Assembly (NCBI GenBank): GCA_045546915.1
Contig: JAZQDU010000023.1
Location: forward strand, 1-57,260
Source of the DNA: UMGS172 sp045546915
GTDB taxonomy: Bacteria; Bacillota; Clostridia; Oscillospirales; Acutalibacteraceae
Direction: 5' to 3'
DNA: 57,260 nt
Under the pieces are notes generated by a model. The model was given only the letters and a program-made list of their open reading frames with translations, was not told the DNA's origin and searched no databases. Each line of letters begins with the position of its first letter. Positions within the stretch are counted from its first letter, which is position 1. A program made the position numbers and the translations under genes. Positions 8,298 through 17,086 of the stretch are shown here, piece by piece.

Positions 8298-9379
8298 AAT
8301 TTAAAAAATTAGAAATTTCAAATTTTCGTAATATTGAAAATTTGGAAATTGAACTTTCAGACGAAATAAATGTGATTTATGGTCAAAATGCTCAAGGTAA
8401 AACCAGCATTTTAGAGGCTTTATGGTGTTTTACGGGCGCTAAAAGTTTTAGAGGCTCTAAAGACAGTGAAATGATTTGTTTTGGCAAAGAAAGTTCTAAA
8501 TTAAAATTACATTTTTTTGATGATGGAAGAGACCAAAATTGTGAAATTAATATTGAAAAATCGAGAACTGCGGTTTTAAATGATGTAAATTACGGTTCTG
8601 CTTCTAAAATTGCGGGAAAAATTTATTCAATAGTTTTTTCACCTAATGACCTTAATATAATTAAAGACGGTCCAAATTTTAGAAGAAAATTCTTAGATAC
8701 TGCAATTTTTCAACTTTATCCTAAGTATATAGATATTTCAAGGCGTTATTTAAGGGCGGTTGACCAAAGGAATAAAATTTTAAAGGAAATAAAATTTAAT
8801 CCTAATTTAAGTGAATTTTTAGAAGATTTTGAAAATGAAATAGTAAATTTTGGTGCCGAAATAATTGAATACAGAGAAAATTTTGTAAAAAATTTAAAAG
8901 AATTTTTACCTTCTATTTATAACGGTATTTCGGGCGGAAAAGAAAAAATAGATGTTATTTATGAAACTACCGCTTCAAAATCAAAACAAGAATTTAAAAA
9001 TTTACTTAAAAACAGTTTAACTTCTGATTTACAAACACTTTCTACATCAATAGGTCCGCATCGCGATGACATTGATATTAAAATTAATGGAATAAGTGCA
9101 AGAAGTTTTGGCTCTCAAGGGCAAAAGAGAAGTGCTGCTTTAGCATTAAAATTAGCCGAATCGGAAGTTATTAGTAAAATTACCGGTAAAAAACCGGTTG
9201 CGTTGCTTGATGATGTAATGAGTGAACTTGACCCTGACCGTCAAAATTATATTTTAAATCATATTTGCGACTGGCAGGTGTTTATTACCTGTTGCGACCC
9301 TTCAAATATTGCAGGTCTTAAAAAAGGCAAAATTTTTGAAATAGAAAACGGCAGTCTTAAATCTTTTAAAATTTTATAG
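8294..9379 (+). CDS. recF: DNA replication and repair protein RecF
   Basis: An SMC-like ATPase that loads RecA at single-strand gaps with RecO and RecR. The 361 residues contain Walker A GQNAQGKTS (about 31-39), the ABC-type signature SFGSQGQKRS and Walker B ALLDDVMSELD near the end, in the order expected. The start codon overlaps the yaaA stop. Length and position in the origin cluster agree with the family. Confidence 0.97.
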   Translation: MKFKKLEISNFRNIENLEIELSDEINVIYGQNAQGKTSILEALWCFTGAKSFRGSKDSEMICFGKESSKLKLHFFDDGRDQNCEINIEKSRTAVLNDVNYGSASKIAGKIYSIVFSPNDLNIIKDGPNFRRKFLDTAIFQLYPKYIDISRRYLRAVDQRNKILKEIKFNPNLSEFLEDFENEIVNFGAEIIEYRENFVKNLKEFLPSIYNGISGGKEKIDVIYETTASKSKQEFKNLLKNSLTSDLQTLSTSIGPHRDDIDIKINGISARSFGSQGQKRSAALALKLAESEVISKITGKKPVALLDDVMSELDPDRQNYILNHICDWQVFITCCDPSNIAGLKKGKIFEIENGSLKSFKIL

Positions 9380-9387
9380 GTGGTTTT

Positions 9388-9648
9388 ATGTATCTGCATT
9401 TAGGTCAGGAAAAGGTAGTTAATACAAAAAATATTGTTGGAATTTTTGATATGGATACTTCTACTGTTTCAAAATTTTCAAGAGAATTTTTAAATTTAGC
9501 CCAAAAACAAGCAAGAGTTATTAATGTTTCATATGAACTTCCAAAATCTTTTGTAGTTTGTAATGAAAACGGAAAATTAATTGTTTATATTTCTCAGTTG
9601 TCATCCATAACCTTAGAAAACCGTTTAAGAAAGCGATTTGATTATTAA
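9388..9648 (+). CDS. remB: Extracellular matrix regulator RemB (DUF370)
   Basis: An 86-residue DUF370 protein beginning MYLHLGQEKVVNTKNIVGIFDMD. It is homologous to B. subtilis YaaB/RemB, encoded at the same place between recF and gyrB. RemA and RemB are known as positive regulators of biofilm matrix genes in B. subtilis; the target here is unknown. AGGTGG precedes the ATG, 8 nt after the recF stop, so it is co-transcribed with recF. Confidence 0.9.
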   Translation: MYLHLGQEKVVNTKNIVGIFDMDTSTVSKFSREFLNLAQKQARVINVSYELPKSFVVCNENGKLIVYISQLSSITLENRLRKRFDY

Positions 9649-9693
9649 TTATTAATTTTTAAAATAAAGAATGTTTTTAAAAAGGAGAAGAAA

Positions 9694-11634
9694 ATGAGTA
9701 ACGATTTAAACACTCCGGTAACAGAAAATTATGACGAAAGTTCCATACAGGTTCTTGAAGGACTTGAAGCGGTCAGAAAACGTCCCGGTATGTATATCGG
9801 TTCAACCGGAGAAAGAGGTCTTCACCATCTTGTTTATGAGATTGTGGATAACTCTATAGACGAGGCATTAGCAGGTTATTGCGATAAAATTGTAGTAGAA
9901 CTGCATGATGACGGAATTATTAAAGTTATTGATAATGGCCGTGGTATACCTGTTGGTATTCATCCTCAAAAAGGTATTCCTACTGTTCAGGTTGTATTTA
10001 CAATTTTGCATGCAGGCGGAAAATTCGGCGGCAGCGGTTATAAAGTATCGGGCGGTTTGCACGGTGTTGGTGCTTCGGTTGTTAACGCTCTTTCTTCGTG
10101 GCTTGAAGTTGAAGTTAAAGACGGTACTCATATCCATAAACAAAGATACGAAAAGGGTAATATTGCTACTAATCTTCAAATTATCGGCGATACTTCTGAA
10201 ACCGGTACTTCGGTAACCTTTAAACCTGACCCTACCATTTTTACCGATACCACTACTTATGATTATGATACGCTTAAAAACCGTCTTCGTGAGCAGGCTT
10301 TTCTTAACGCAGGTATAAGAATTGAACTTAAAGACTTAAGAACTGATGTATTTGAGCCTAAATGTGATGAATTTCATTATGAAGGCGGTGTAAAATCATA
10401 CGTTGAGTATTTGCTTAACGGTATGAAAAAAGAGAGCCTTAATAATGAAGTAATTTATCTGTCGGTTGCTAAAGAAGACCAGACGGCTGAAATTGCTATG
10501 CTTTGGTCAACCGCTTATGACTCTAAAATTATGTCATTTGCCAATACTCTTTATACAGTTGACGGCGGTACTCATGAACAGGGTTTTAGACAAAGTCTTG
10601 CTAATACTGTTAATAAATATGCTTTTGATTTTAAACATTTAAAAGACGGTAATCCAAGGCTTAAAGGCGAAGATATTACCGAAGGATTGGTTGCAGTTGT
10701 TTCGGTTAAACTTTCGGATGCGCAGTTTGAGAGTCAGACCAAAGCAAAGTTAGGTAATACTTCTATCGGTAAACTTGTTCGTGACCTTGTAAATGAAAAA
10801 CTTTACGAATATTTGGAAGAACATCCACAGGAAGCCAAAATTATTATTGATAAATCTATTGCTTCTTCAAATGCTCGTGAAGCCGCTCAAAAAGCAAGAG
10901 ATGCAAGCCGCAATAAATCGGGTATTGGCGGTAAAACAAGAATGCCTGAAAAACTTAAAGACTGCATTTCGGACGACCCCTCAAAAACCGAAATTTTTAT
11001 TGTTGAGGGTGATTCTGCAGGCGGTTCGGCAGTTGAAGGCAGAAATTCTACCTATCAGGCAATTTTACCGCTTTGGGGTAAAATGCTTAACGTTGAAAAA
11101 GCAAGAGACGATAAGGTTTACGGTAATGATAAATTAACTCCGGTTATTGTTGCATTAGGTACCGGAATCGGTGAAAATTTTGATATAAATAAACTACGTT
11201 ACGATAAAATTGTAATTATGGCCGATGCCGACGTTGACGGTAGCCATATCAGAACGCTTCTTTTGACGTTTTTCTTCAGATATATGCCTGAACTTATTGA
11301 AACAGGTCATATTTATCTTGCACAACCGCCTTTGTTCAGAGTTTCAAAAGGTAAACAGCATTTTGATGCTTTTACCGACGAAGAAAAGGCAATGTATATT
11401 GAAAAGTTTGGCGGAAGTGCCGACGTTCAGCGTTATAAAGGTCTTGGTGAAATGGACCCCGACCAACTTTGGGAAACAACCCTTAATCCCGAAACCAGAA
11501 CTTTTTTAAGAGTAACAATGTCGGATGCTATGCTTGCTGATGAGACGTTTACCATGCTTATGGGCGACGATGTTGAACCCAGAAAAATATTTATTGAAGA
11601 AAATGCGGTATTTGCTACCGACCTCGATATTTAA
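9694..11634 (+). CDS. gyrB: DNA gyrase subunit B
   Basis: ATPase subunit of the A2B2 type II topoisomerase that introduces negative supercoils. The 646 residues contain a GHKL ATPase domain (EIVDNSIDEALAGYCD, VIDNGRGIPVGIHP, GGLHGVGASVVNAL), a transducer domain, and a TOPRIM domain starting at EGDSAGG (Glu438) with the metal-binding DADVDGSHI. The C-terminal end carries the QRYKGLGEMDPDQLWETT signature. AAAAGGAGAAGAAA is the ribosome site. It is followed 18 nt later by gyrA. Confidence 0.98.
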   Translation: MSNDLNTPVTENYDESSIQVLEGLEAVRKRPGMYIGSTGERGLHHLVYEIVDNSIDEALAGYCDKIVVELHDDGIIKVIDNGRGIPVGIHPQKGIPTVQVVFTILHAGGKFGGSGYKVSGGLHGVGASVVNALSSWLEVEVKDGTHIHKQRYEKGNIATNLQIIGDTSETGTSVTFKPDPTIFTDTTTYDYDTLKNRLREQAFLNAGIRIELKDLRTDVFEPKCDEFHYEGGVKSYVEYLLNGMKKESLNNEVIYLSVAKEDQTAEIAMLWSTAYDSKIMSFANTLYTVDGGTHEQGFRQSLANTVNKYAFDFKHLKDGNPRLKGEDITEGLVAVVSVKLSDAQFESQTKAKLGNTSIGKLVRDLVNEKLYEYLEEHPQEAKIIIDKSIASSNAREAAQKARDASRNKSGIGGKTRMPEKLKDCISDDPSKTEIFIVEGDSAGGSAVEGRNSTYQAILPLWGKMLNVEKARDDKVYGNDKLTPVIVALGTGIGENFDINKLRYDKIVIMADADVDGSHIRTLLLTFFFRYMPELIETGHIYLAQPPLFRVSKGKQHFDAFTDEEKAMYIEKFGGSADVQRYKGLGEMDPDQLWETTLNPETRTFLRVTMSDAMLADETFTMLMGDDVEPRKIFIEENAVFATDLDI

Positions 11635-11652
11635 GGAAAGGAGAGAAAATAT

Positions 11653-14229
11653 ATGGCAAAACAAGAAAAGGTATATTGGCCCGAAAGTGAAGAGACCAAT
11701 ATTCAACCGGTTGAAATTGTTGACGAAATTAAATCAAGTATGCTTCAATACGGTATGTCGGTTCTTGTGGGACGTGCTTTGCCCGATGTAAGAGACGGAC
11801 TTAAACCGGTTCACAGAAGAATACTTTATACCATGTATGAAAACGGCTTGACACCCGATAAAGCATACCGTAAGTGTGCTGATACGGTTGGTGCCGTGTT
11901 GGGTCGTTACCATCCGCATGGCGACTCGTCGGTTTATGATGCAATGGTAAGAATGGCGCAGGATTTTTCTCTCCGCTATCCCCTTATAGACGGTCACGGT
12001 AACTTCGGTAATATCGATGGATATCCTCCTGCTGCTTACCGTTACACCGAGTCTAAAATGAACCGTTTATCACTTCATATGCTTGACGATATCGAAAAGG
12101 ATACGGTTGATTTTGTTCCTAACTATGACGACCGCTTAAAGGAACCTACTGTTTTACCTGTCCGTTTCCCGCAACTTCTTGTTAACGGTTCTTCGGGTAT
12201 TGCTTTTGGTATGGCAACCGAAATTCCTCCTCATAATTTGGGTGAGGTTATTGACGGTATGTGCTGCCTTATTGATAACCCTGAGGCCGATATGTCGGAA
12301 ATTTGCGAGTTTATAAAAGGGCCCGACTTCCCTACCGGCGGTATAATTATGGGCAGAACCGGTATTAGAGCCGCTTATGCTACCGGTAAAGGTAAAATTA
12401 TTGTTCGCGGTAAGGCTGAAATAGAGGAATTATCAAACGGAAAATTCCGTATTGTTATTTCTGAAATTCCTTACAAAGTGCGAAAAGAAGCATTAGTTAA
12501 GAAAATTTATGATTTGGCTGCCGAAAAAAGAGTCGAAGGCATTGACGACGTTGTTGACTATTCGTCTAAGCGTGACGGCGGTATCAGAATTGTTGTTGAT
12601 GTAAAACGTGACGCTAATCCGCAGGTTGTACTTAACAAACTTTATTCTTATACCGAACTTCAGACTACTTTTGGTGCTAATCTTATTGCCATTGTAAACG
12701 GAAAACCGCAGATTTTAACACTCAAAGAGATGCTTCAAAACTGCATCGACTTCCAGTGTGAAATTATTGAGCGCAGAACCCGTTTTGATATGAAAAAGGC
12801 TCAAGAGAGAGCGCATATTTTAGAAGGACTAAAGATTGCTCTTGACTTTATTGACGAAGTTGTAAGCATTATCCGTACTTCTAAAACCATTCCTGAATCG
12901 AAAGAGCGACTTGCCGAAAGATTCCAGCTTGACGATATTCAGACCACAGCCATCGTTCAGATGCAACTTGGTAAACTTGCAGGCTTGGAAAAACAAAAAA
13001 TTGAGGACGAATTGCAAGAAAAATACAACTTTATTAAAGAATGTATGGAAATTCTTGCCGACCATTCTAAGGTGCTTGATATTGTTAAAACCGAGTCACT
13101 AAATCTCAGAGATAAATATGCCGACGAAAGAAGAACCGAGATTTCGGCTGTTTCGGGCGAGGTTGATATCGAAGACCTTATCCCTGAGGAAGAGTGTATA
13201 TTAACTAAAACGGTTGAGGGCTACATTAAGCGCTTGCCGTCGGATACCTATTCTACTCAGCACAGAGGCGGTAAGGGTATTACCGGTATGACCACCCGTG
13301 AGGGCGACATTGTTGAAAATATGTTCACATGTTCGTCGCACGATTATATCTTGATGTTCAGTAACTTGGGACGTTTGTATCGCATAAAAGCATACGAAAT
13401 TCCCGAAGGAAGCCGTACAAGTAAGGGTATGAATATTGTAAATATTCTCCCCTTGATGACAGGTGAAAAGATTATCAATATTTTACCGCTTGATAATAAG
13501 ATTGACCTTGAAAATCCGTTCTATGTATGTATGATTACTAAAAAAGGCACTATTAAGAGAACATCAATAGAAGCCTTTAAAAATGTTCGTAAAACGGGTA
13601 TTATCGCCATTAATATTGACGAAGACGACGAACTTGCTTGTGTTTGCAGAACTAAGGGTGACGAAGAGATTCTTGTTGCCTCTAAAAAAGGTTTTGCTAT
13701 CAGATTTAATGAAAATCAGGCAAGAGAAATGGGACGTACAGCCCGCGGCGTTCGTGCAATCAGACTCAGAGAAGGCGACGAGGTTATAGCAATGGTTGTC
13801 TGCAAAGACGGTCATGAGTTATTAACCGTTACCGAAACGGGTTATGGTAGAATTTCGAGTTTTGACGATTATCGCGTTCAATCGAGAGGCGGTAAGGGTA
13901 TTACTAACTATCGTACTGCTAAATTCGGTGATGTTGCCGCCGTTATCGAGGTTGATAATGACCAGGATATTATCATGATTTCGTCGAGAGGTATTATAAT
14001 CAGAATACCGATTGAGGAAATCAGCCGATTTGCAAGACCTGCCAAGGGTGTTAGAGTTATGAGGGTTAAGAGCGAGGATGGAGAAAGAATTTTGTCGCTC
14101 GCAACGGCCGTTCATGACGAGGGCGAGGTTACCGACCACCCCGAAGCCGCCGAGGCAGATGCAGGTGACGTTGGTACCGAAATCGACGAGCCCGACGACA
14201 TAAATGAGGTAAATGAAACTGAAGAATAA
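11653..14229 (+). CDS. gyrA: DNA gyrase subunit A
   Basis: Breakage-reunion subunit of gyrase, 858 residues. The catalytic tyrosine is Tyr131 in AAYRYTES. The quinolone-resistance region reads HPHGDSSVYD; Ser92 and Asp96, equivalent to E. coli Ser83 and Asp87, are unmutated, so the sequence shows no classical quinolone-resistance change. Six C-terminal beta-pinwheel blades follow, including a QHRGGKGITGM gyrase-box-like motif (about 535), which separates gyrase from topoisomerase IV in this family. The tail is acidic (ending NEVNETEE). AAAGGAGAG precedes the ATG and a strong terminator follows. Confidence 0.97.
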   Translation: MAKQEKVYWPESEETNIQPVEIVDEIKSSMLQYGMSVLVGRALPDVRDGLKPVHRRILYTMYENGLTPDKAYRKCADTVGAVLGRYHPHGDSSVYDAMVRMAQDFSLRYPLIDGHGNFGNIDGYPPAAYRYTESKMNRLSLHMLDDIEKDTVDFVPNYDDRLKEPTVLPVRFPQLLVNGSSGIAFGMATEIPPHNLGEVIDGMCCLIDNPEADMSEICEFIKGPDFPTGGIIMGRTGIRAAYATGKGKIIVRGKAEIEELSNGKFRIVISEIPYKVRKEALVKKIYDLAAEKRVEGIDDVVDYSSKRDGGIRIVVDVKRDANPQVVLNKLYSYTELQTTFGANLIAIVNGKPQILTLKEMLQNCIDFQCEIIERRTRFDMKKAQERAHILEGLKIALDFIDEVVSIIRTSKTIPESKERLAERFQLDDIQTTAIVQMQLGKLAGLEKQKIEDELQEKYNFIKECMEILADHSKVLDIVKTESLNLRDKYADERRTEISAVSGEVDIEDLIPEEECILTKTVEGYIKRLPSDTYSTQHRGGKGITGMTTREGDIVENMFTCSSHDYILMFSNLGRLYRIKAYEIPEGSRTSKGMNIVNILPLMTGEKIINILPLDNKIDLENPFYVCMITKKGTIKRTSIEAFKNVRKTGIIAINIDEDDELACVCRTKGDEEILVASKKGFAIRFNENQAREMGRTARGVRAIRLREGDEVIAMVVCKDGHELLTVTETGYGRISSFDDYRVQSRGGKGITNYRTAKFGDVAAVIEVDNDQDIIMISSRGIIIRIPIEEISRFARPAKGVRVMRVKSEDGERILSLATAVHDEGEVTDHPEAAEADAGDVGTEIDEPDDINEVNETEE

Positions 14230-14232
14230 AAC

Positions 14233-14265
14233 AAAACCGGCAGAGATTAAATCTCTGCCGGTTTT
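14233..14265 (+). terminator. Terminator of the origin operon after gyrA
   Basis: A perfect 16-bp stem, AAAACCGGCAGAGATT (14233-14248), pairs with 14250-14265 and ends in TTTT. The T-run is short, but the stem is long and GC-rich and lies 3 nt after the gyrA stop codon. Confidence 0.85.
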
Positions 14266-14295
14266 CATAAAAAATTATAAGGAGAATTTTAATTT

Positions 14296-14673
14296 ATGTC
14301 GCTGAAATATAACAAAAATAATATAATTTTAGCTAAAAATTTAAGGAAAAATGCAACACCGCAAGAAAATCGGTTATGGTATGAATTTTTATCTAAATAT
14401 GAAGTTAGATTTCAACGACAAAAAGCAATAGGAAATTTTATTGCTGATTTTTATTGCCATAAAGCAAAAGTGATAATAGAAATAGATGGCTCACAACATT
14501 ATTCTGAAGAAGGTTTGCAAAAAGACGAGTATCGCACAGAAAAATTAGAAGAATTTGGTTTGACCATTATCAGATTTACAAATTGGCAAGTGAATAATAA
14601 ATTTACTGATGTATGTGAATATATTGATAGGTTTGTAAAAGCCTCCCTCCAAGAGGGAGGGGGACCGCGTTAG
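14296..14673 (+). CDS. DUF559 (Vsr/MTES-like) endonuclease-domain protein
   Basis: A 125-residue DUF559 protein, related to Vsr and other PD-(D/E)XK-type nucleases. Visible conserved blocks are NLRKNATPQENRLWYEFL (about 14-31), RFQRQKAIGNFIADFYC, the acidic IIEIDGSQHY (about 59-68), and YRTEKLEEFGLTIIRFTN. The frame does not stop at the end of the domain: the last residues (ASLQEGGGPR) and the stop codon are encoded by a palindromic repeat. AAGGAG lies 11 nt before the ATG. DUF559 genes recur in gut Clostridia attached to such repeats. No cellular role is established; the nuclease fold is a family inference. Confidence 0.8.
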   Translation: MSLKYNKNNIILAKNLRKNATPQENRLWYEFLSKYEVRFQRQKAIGNFIADFYCHKAKVIIEIDGSQHYSEEGLQKDEYRTEKLEEFGLTIIRFTNWQVNNKFTDVCEYIDRFVKASLQEGGGPR

Positions 14674-14758
14674 CGGTGGAAGGAGAATAATATGAAACTC
14701 GGTTTCGCACTCTCCCTCAGTCTCGCAAATGCTCGACAGCTCCCTCCCGGAGGGAGCT
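14641..14758 (+). repeat. Composite palindromic repeat element (MITE-like) fused to the DUF559 gene
   Basis: Three hairpins in 118 bp. Hairpin A is CCTCCCTC (14642-14649) / GAGGGAGG (14653-14660). Hairpin B is ACCGC / GCGGT (14664-14677). Hairpin C is AGCTCCCTCC (14738-14747) / GGAGGGAGCT (14749-14758), followed by TTATTTTTAA, so it can terminate transcription. The element's ends (CTCCCTCC and GGAGGGAG) are also inverted repeats of each other. The CTCCCTCAGTC...GACAGCTCCCTC core is a familiar dispersed repeat of Clostridia genomes. Only one copy is visible in this window. Confidence 0.75.
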
Positions 14759-14767
14759 TATTTTTAA

Positions 14768-15508
14768 TTAAAATTTAACCCTTGCTATAAAACTTTGATG
14801 GGTATTAGTGGTGCCGAGGATTATTTTTGCATTTTCATCATTTGCAACCGATAATTCAAGCGTTTCGTCGGGTAAAACCTCATTAATGTAATTGATTTCA
14901 AATTCTTTTATCGGGTTTTTGAGTGTGTCGTAATCAAGGCAATCGAGCGAAATATCGGCATAAACGGTGTTGTTTATGTGCCCGTTGTAATCAATATCCG
15001 AAAATTTGGTTTGGCGAAGCAAAGTTTTCTCGAAATTTTCGGGAACAGGTAATTTTTGTGGTTTTTCGCAGCCGTTTATAAGGTCTGTATTATACAAAAA
15101 GTCGTTAAACCCTTTTATTTCGCTTGGTCGAACTATTTTTCGTTCGGCAAGGTTTAAAACCGCTAATTCTGCTTTAGTTTCGGTCAAAATTTGACCGTTC
15201 TCATCAGAAATTATGTAATTTCGATAAAATCTTACACCTTTTAACTCGCTACACCAAGTAGTGAGTTTAATTTTTTGTTCACTAATCGGCAACGAGTGGA
15301 TTAATATTTTTATTTTCGTAAAAATGAAAGAAAGCCCTTCATCTCGCATTTTATTTGACGAAGTACCAAACTCGTTTATGTGAATCTCCCCTATTTCCTG
15401 GTTGTATTTCAAAATAGAAGAAATTTTTAAACGGTTATAGCGGTCAACATCAAAAGTGCTGACCGCCATTTCGGTTTCGTATGCAGTTTTTTCTAAAATT
15501 GCACCCAT
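14768..15508 (-). CDS. Acyl-ACP thioesterase
   Basis: A double hot-dog acyl-acyl carrier protein thioesterase (Acyl-ACP_TE family), 246 residues. It would release free fatty acids from acyl-ACP in the cytoplasm. The N-terminal hot-dog spans about 1-130 and the second starts near 150, with the family's active-site region DIDYNGHINNTVYAD (Asn and His) in the second half. The gene begins 4 nt after serS ends and is probably co-transcribed with it, an unusual pairing. Substrate chain length cannot be told from the sequence. Confidence 0.85.
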   Translation of the reverse strand: MGAILEKTAYETEMAVSTFDVDRYNRLKISSILKYNQEIGEIHINEFGTSSNKMRDEGLSFIFTKIKILIHSLPISEQKIKLTTWCSELKGVRFYRNYIISDENGQILTETKAELAVLNLAERKIVRPSEIKGFNDFLYNTDLINGCEKPQKLPVPENFEKTLLRQTKFSDIDYNGHINNTVYADISLDCLDYDTLKNPIKEFEINYINEVLPDETLELSVANDENAKIILGTTNTHQSFIARVKF

Positions 15509-15512
15509 TTTA

Positions 15513-16796
15513 TTACTTCTTTACGATTTTTTCCATACCGCCCATATAAGGTCTTAAAGCCTCAGGGATACGGATGCTGCCGTCTTCTTGAAGGTTGTTT
15601 TCAAGGAAAGCGATTAACATTCTGGGTGGCGCAACAACTGTGTTATTAAGAGTGTGGGCAAAGTAGTTGCCGTCTTTGCTCTTAACACGGATTTTAAGAC
15701 GACGAGCCTGCGCATCCGAAAGATTTGAGCAAGAACCAACTTCAAAATACTTCTTCTGTCTTGGTGACCATGCTTCAACGTCAATCGACTTAACTTTAAG
15801 GTCGGCAAGGTCGCCTGAGCAACATTCAAGAGTTCTTACGGGGATATCCATCGAGCGGAACAAATCGACAGTATTCTGCCAGAGTTTATCAAACCAAACG
15901 GGTGATTCTTCGGGCTTGCAAACAACTATCATTTCCTGTTTTTCAAACTGGTGGATACGGTAAACACCGCGTTCTTCAATACCGTGAGCGCCTTTTTCTT
16001 TGCGGAAGCAAGGTGAATAACTGGTTAAAGTGTAAGGCAACTTTTCTTCAGGGTTGATGGTATCAATAAATTTACCAATCATACTATGCTCCGAAGTGCC
16101 GATAAGGTAAAGGTCCTCACCCTCTATTTTATACATCATGGCGTCCATTTCGGCAAAACTCATTACGCCGGTAACAACGTTGGAACGAATCATGAAAGGA
16201 GGAACGCAATAGGTAAAACCGCGGTTAATCATAAAATCGCGAGCATAAGAGATTACTGCCGAGTGAAGACGAGCAATATCGCCCATAAGATAGTAAAATC
16301 CGTTACCGGCAACCTTTCTTGCGCTGTCAAGGTCGATTCCGTCGAATTTTTCCATAATTTCGGTGTGGTAAGGAATCTCAAAATCGGGAACAACCGGCTC
16401 GCCGTAACGCTTTACTTCAACGTTTTCGCTGTCGTCTTTACCAATGGGAACCGAGGGGTCGATGATGTTGGGAATGGTCATCATAACCTTCAAAAGTTTT
16501 TGTTCGTATTCTTCTTCTAATTTCTCAAGTTCTGTAAGACGATTTGCAAACTCGGTAACCTTTTTCTTGGCTTCTTCGGCCTCATCCTTTTGACCTTTTG
16601 CCATAAACATACCAATTTGTTTTGAAATTGCGTTTCTGTCGGCTCTTAAAGCGTCGGCTTGGCGCTGATATTCTCTTTTTTTAGCATCAAGTTCAATTGC
16701 CTCATCAACTAAAGGCAATTTTGCGTCTTGAAATTTATTTTTAATGTTTTGTTTAACAATTTCGGGGTTTTCTCTAACAAATTTAATGTCTAACAT
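15513..16796 (-). CDS. serS: Seryl-tRNA synthetase
   Basis: Class II aminoacyl-tRNA synthetase charging tRNA-Ser, 427 residues. An N-terminal coiled-coil arm (about 25-100, rich in Lys/Glu) contacts the tRNA long variable arm. Motif 2 reads FRKEKGAHGIEERGVYRIHQFEK, given here only as a landmark near 265, and motif 3 is in the C-terminal core near EVGSCSNLSDAQARR. Upstream there are only 56 nt to the small membrane-protein gene, so no room for a T-box leader. The gene reads leftward, head-on to forks leaving oriC at about 6.9 kb. Confidence 0.97.
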   Translation of the reverse strand: MLDIKFVRENPEIVKQNIKNKFQDAKLPLVDEAIELDAKKREYQRQADALRADRNAISKQIGMFMAKGQKDEAEEAKKKVTEFANRLTELEKLEEEYEQKLLKVMMTIPNIIDPSVPIGKDDSENVEVKRYGEPVVPDFEIPYHTEIMEKFDGIDLDSARKVAGNGFYYLMGDIARLHSAVISYARDFMINRGFTYCVPPFMIRSNVVTGVMSFAEMDAMMYKIEGEDLYLIGTSEHSMIGKFIDTINPEEKLPYTLTSYSPCFRKEKGAHGIEERGVYRIHQFEKQEMIVVCKPEESPVWFDKLWQNTVDLFRSMDIPVRTLECCSGDLADLKVKSIDVEAWSPRQKKYFEVGSCSNLSDAQARRLKIRVKSKDGNYFAHTLNNTVVAPPRMLIAFLENNLQEDGSIRIPEALRPYMGGMEKIVKK

Positions 16797-16852
16797 TTTT
16801 ACAGTCTCCGTTCTTTTTATACTATATATAGTGTTTAATTAATTTAATTACA

Positions 16853-17086
16853 CTATATTTTGTTGTCTTCACTAATTATGAAAATTACAATATCGAGTGC
16901 AGTTGCTATGGCTAAAAACAGTTCAAACTCATTAAATACAAGTCCTAAGGCAATGCCCACCGCCAGAATAACGAGCGATAAGATAATGTCTTTCAGCCGT
17001 TTTGATTTTGCTATGCGTTTTATAATTTTTCTTGCCGTTGCGGACGCATTTTTTAGAGAGATTTTTTTGTTTTTATGTTCATTCAT
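16853..17086 (-). CDS. Small two-helix membrane protein, unknown function
   Basis: About 77 residues: a basic N-terminal half (MNEHKNKKISLKNASATARK) followed by two hydrophobic helices (SLVILAVGIALGLVF and FLAIATALDIVIFII). I place the start at the ATG at 17086, because GGTGAG sits 6 nt before it; a TTG at 17101 would give five more residues. The gene overlaps the parB stop by a few bases, so the two are translationally coupled. I recognise no family. The position suggests only that it is co-expressed with chromosome segregation genes. Confidence 0.7.
   Translation of the reverse strand: MNEHKNKKISLKNASATARKIIKRIAKSKRLKDIILSLVILAVGIALGLVFNEFELFLAIATALDIVIFIISEDNKI

Noticed and set aside
14692..14778. 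28-codon frame starting after AAGGAG within the palindromic repeat
   Set aside because: The ribosome-like sequence is part of the repeat, and the frame runs through hairpin C into the end of the thioesterase gene. No evidence of a real peptide.
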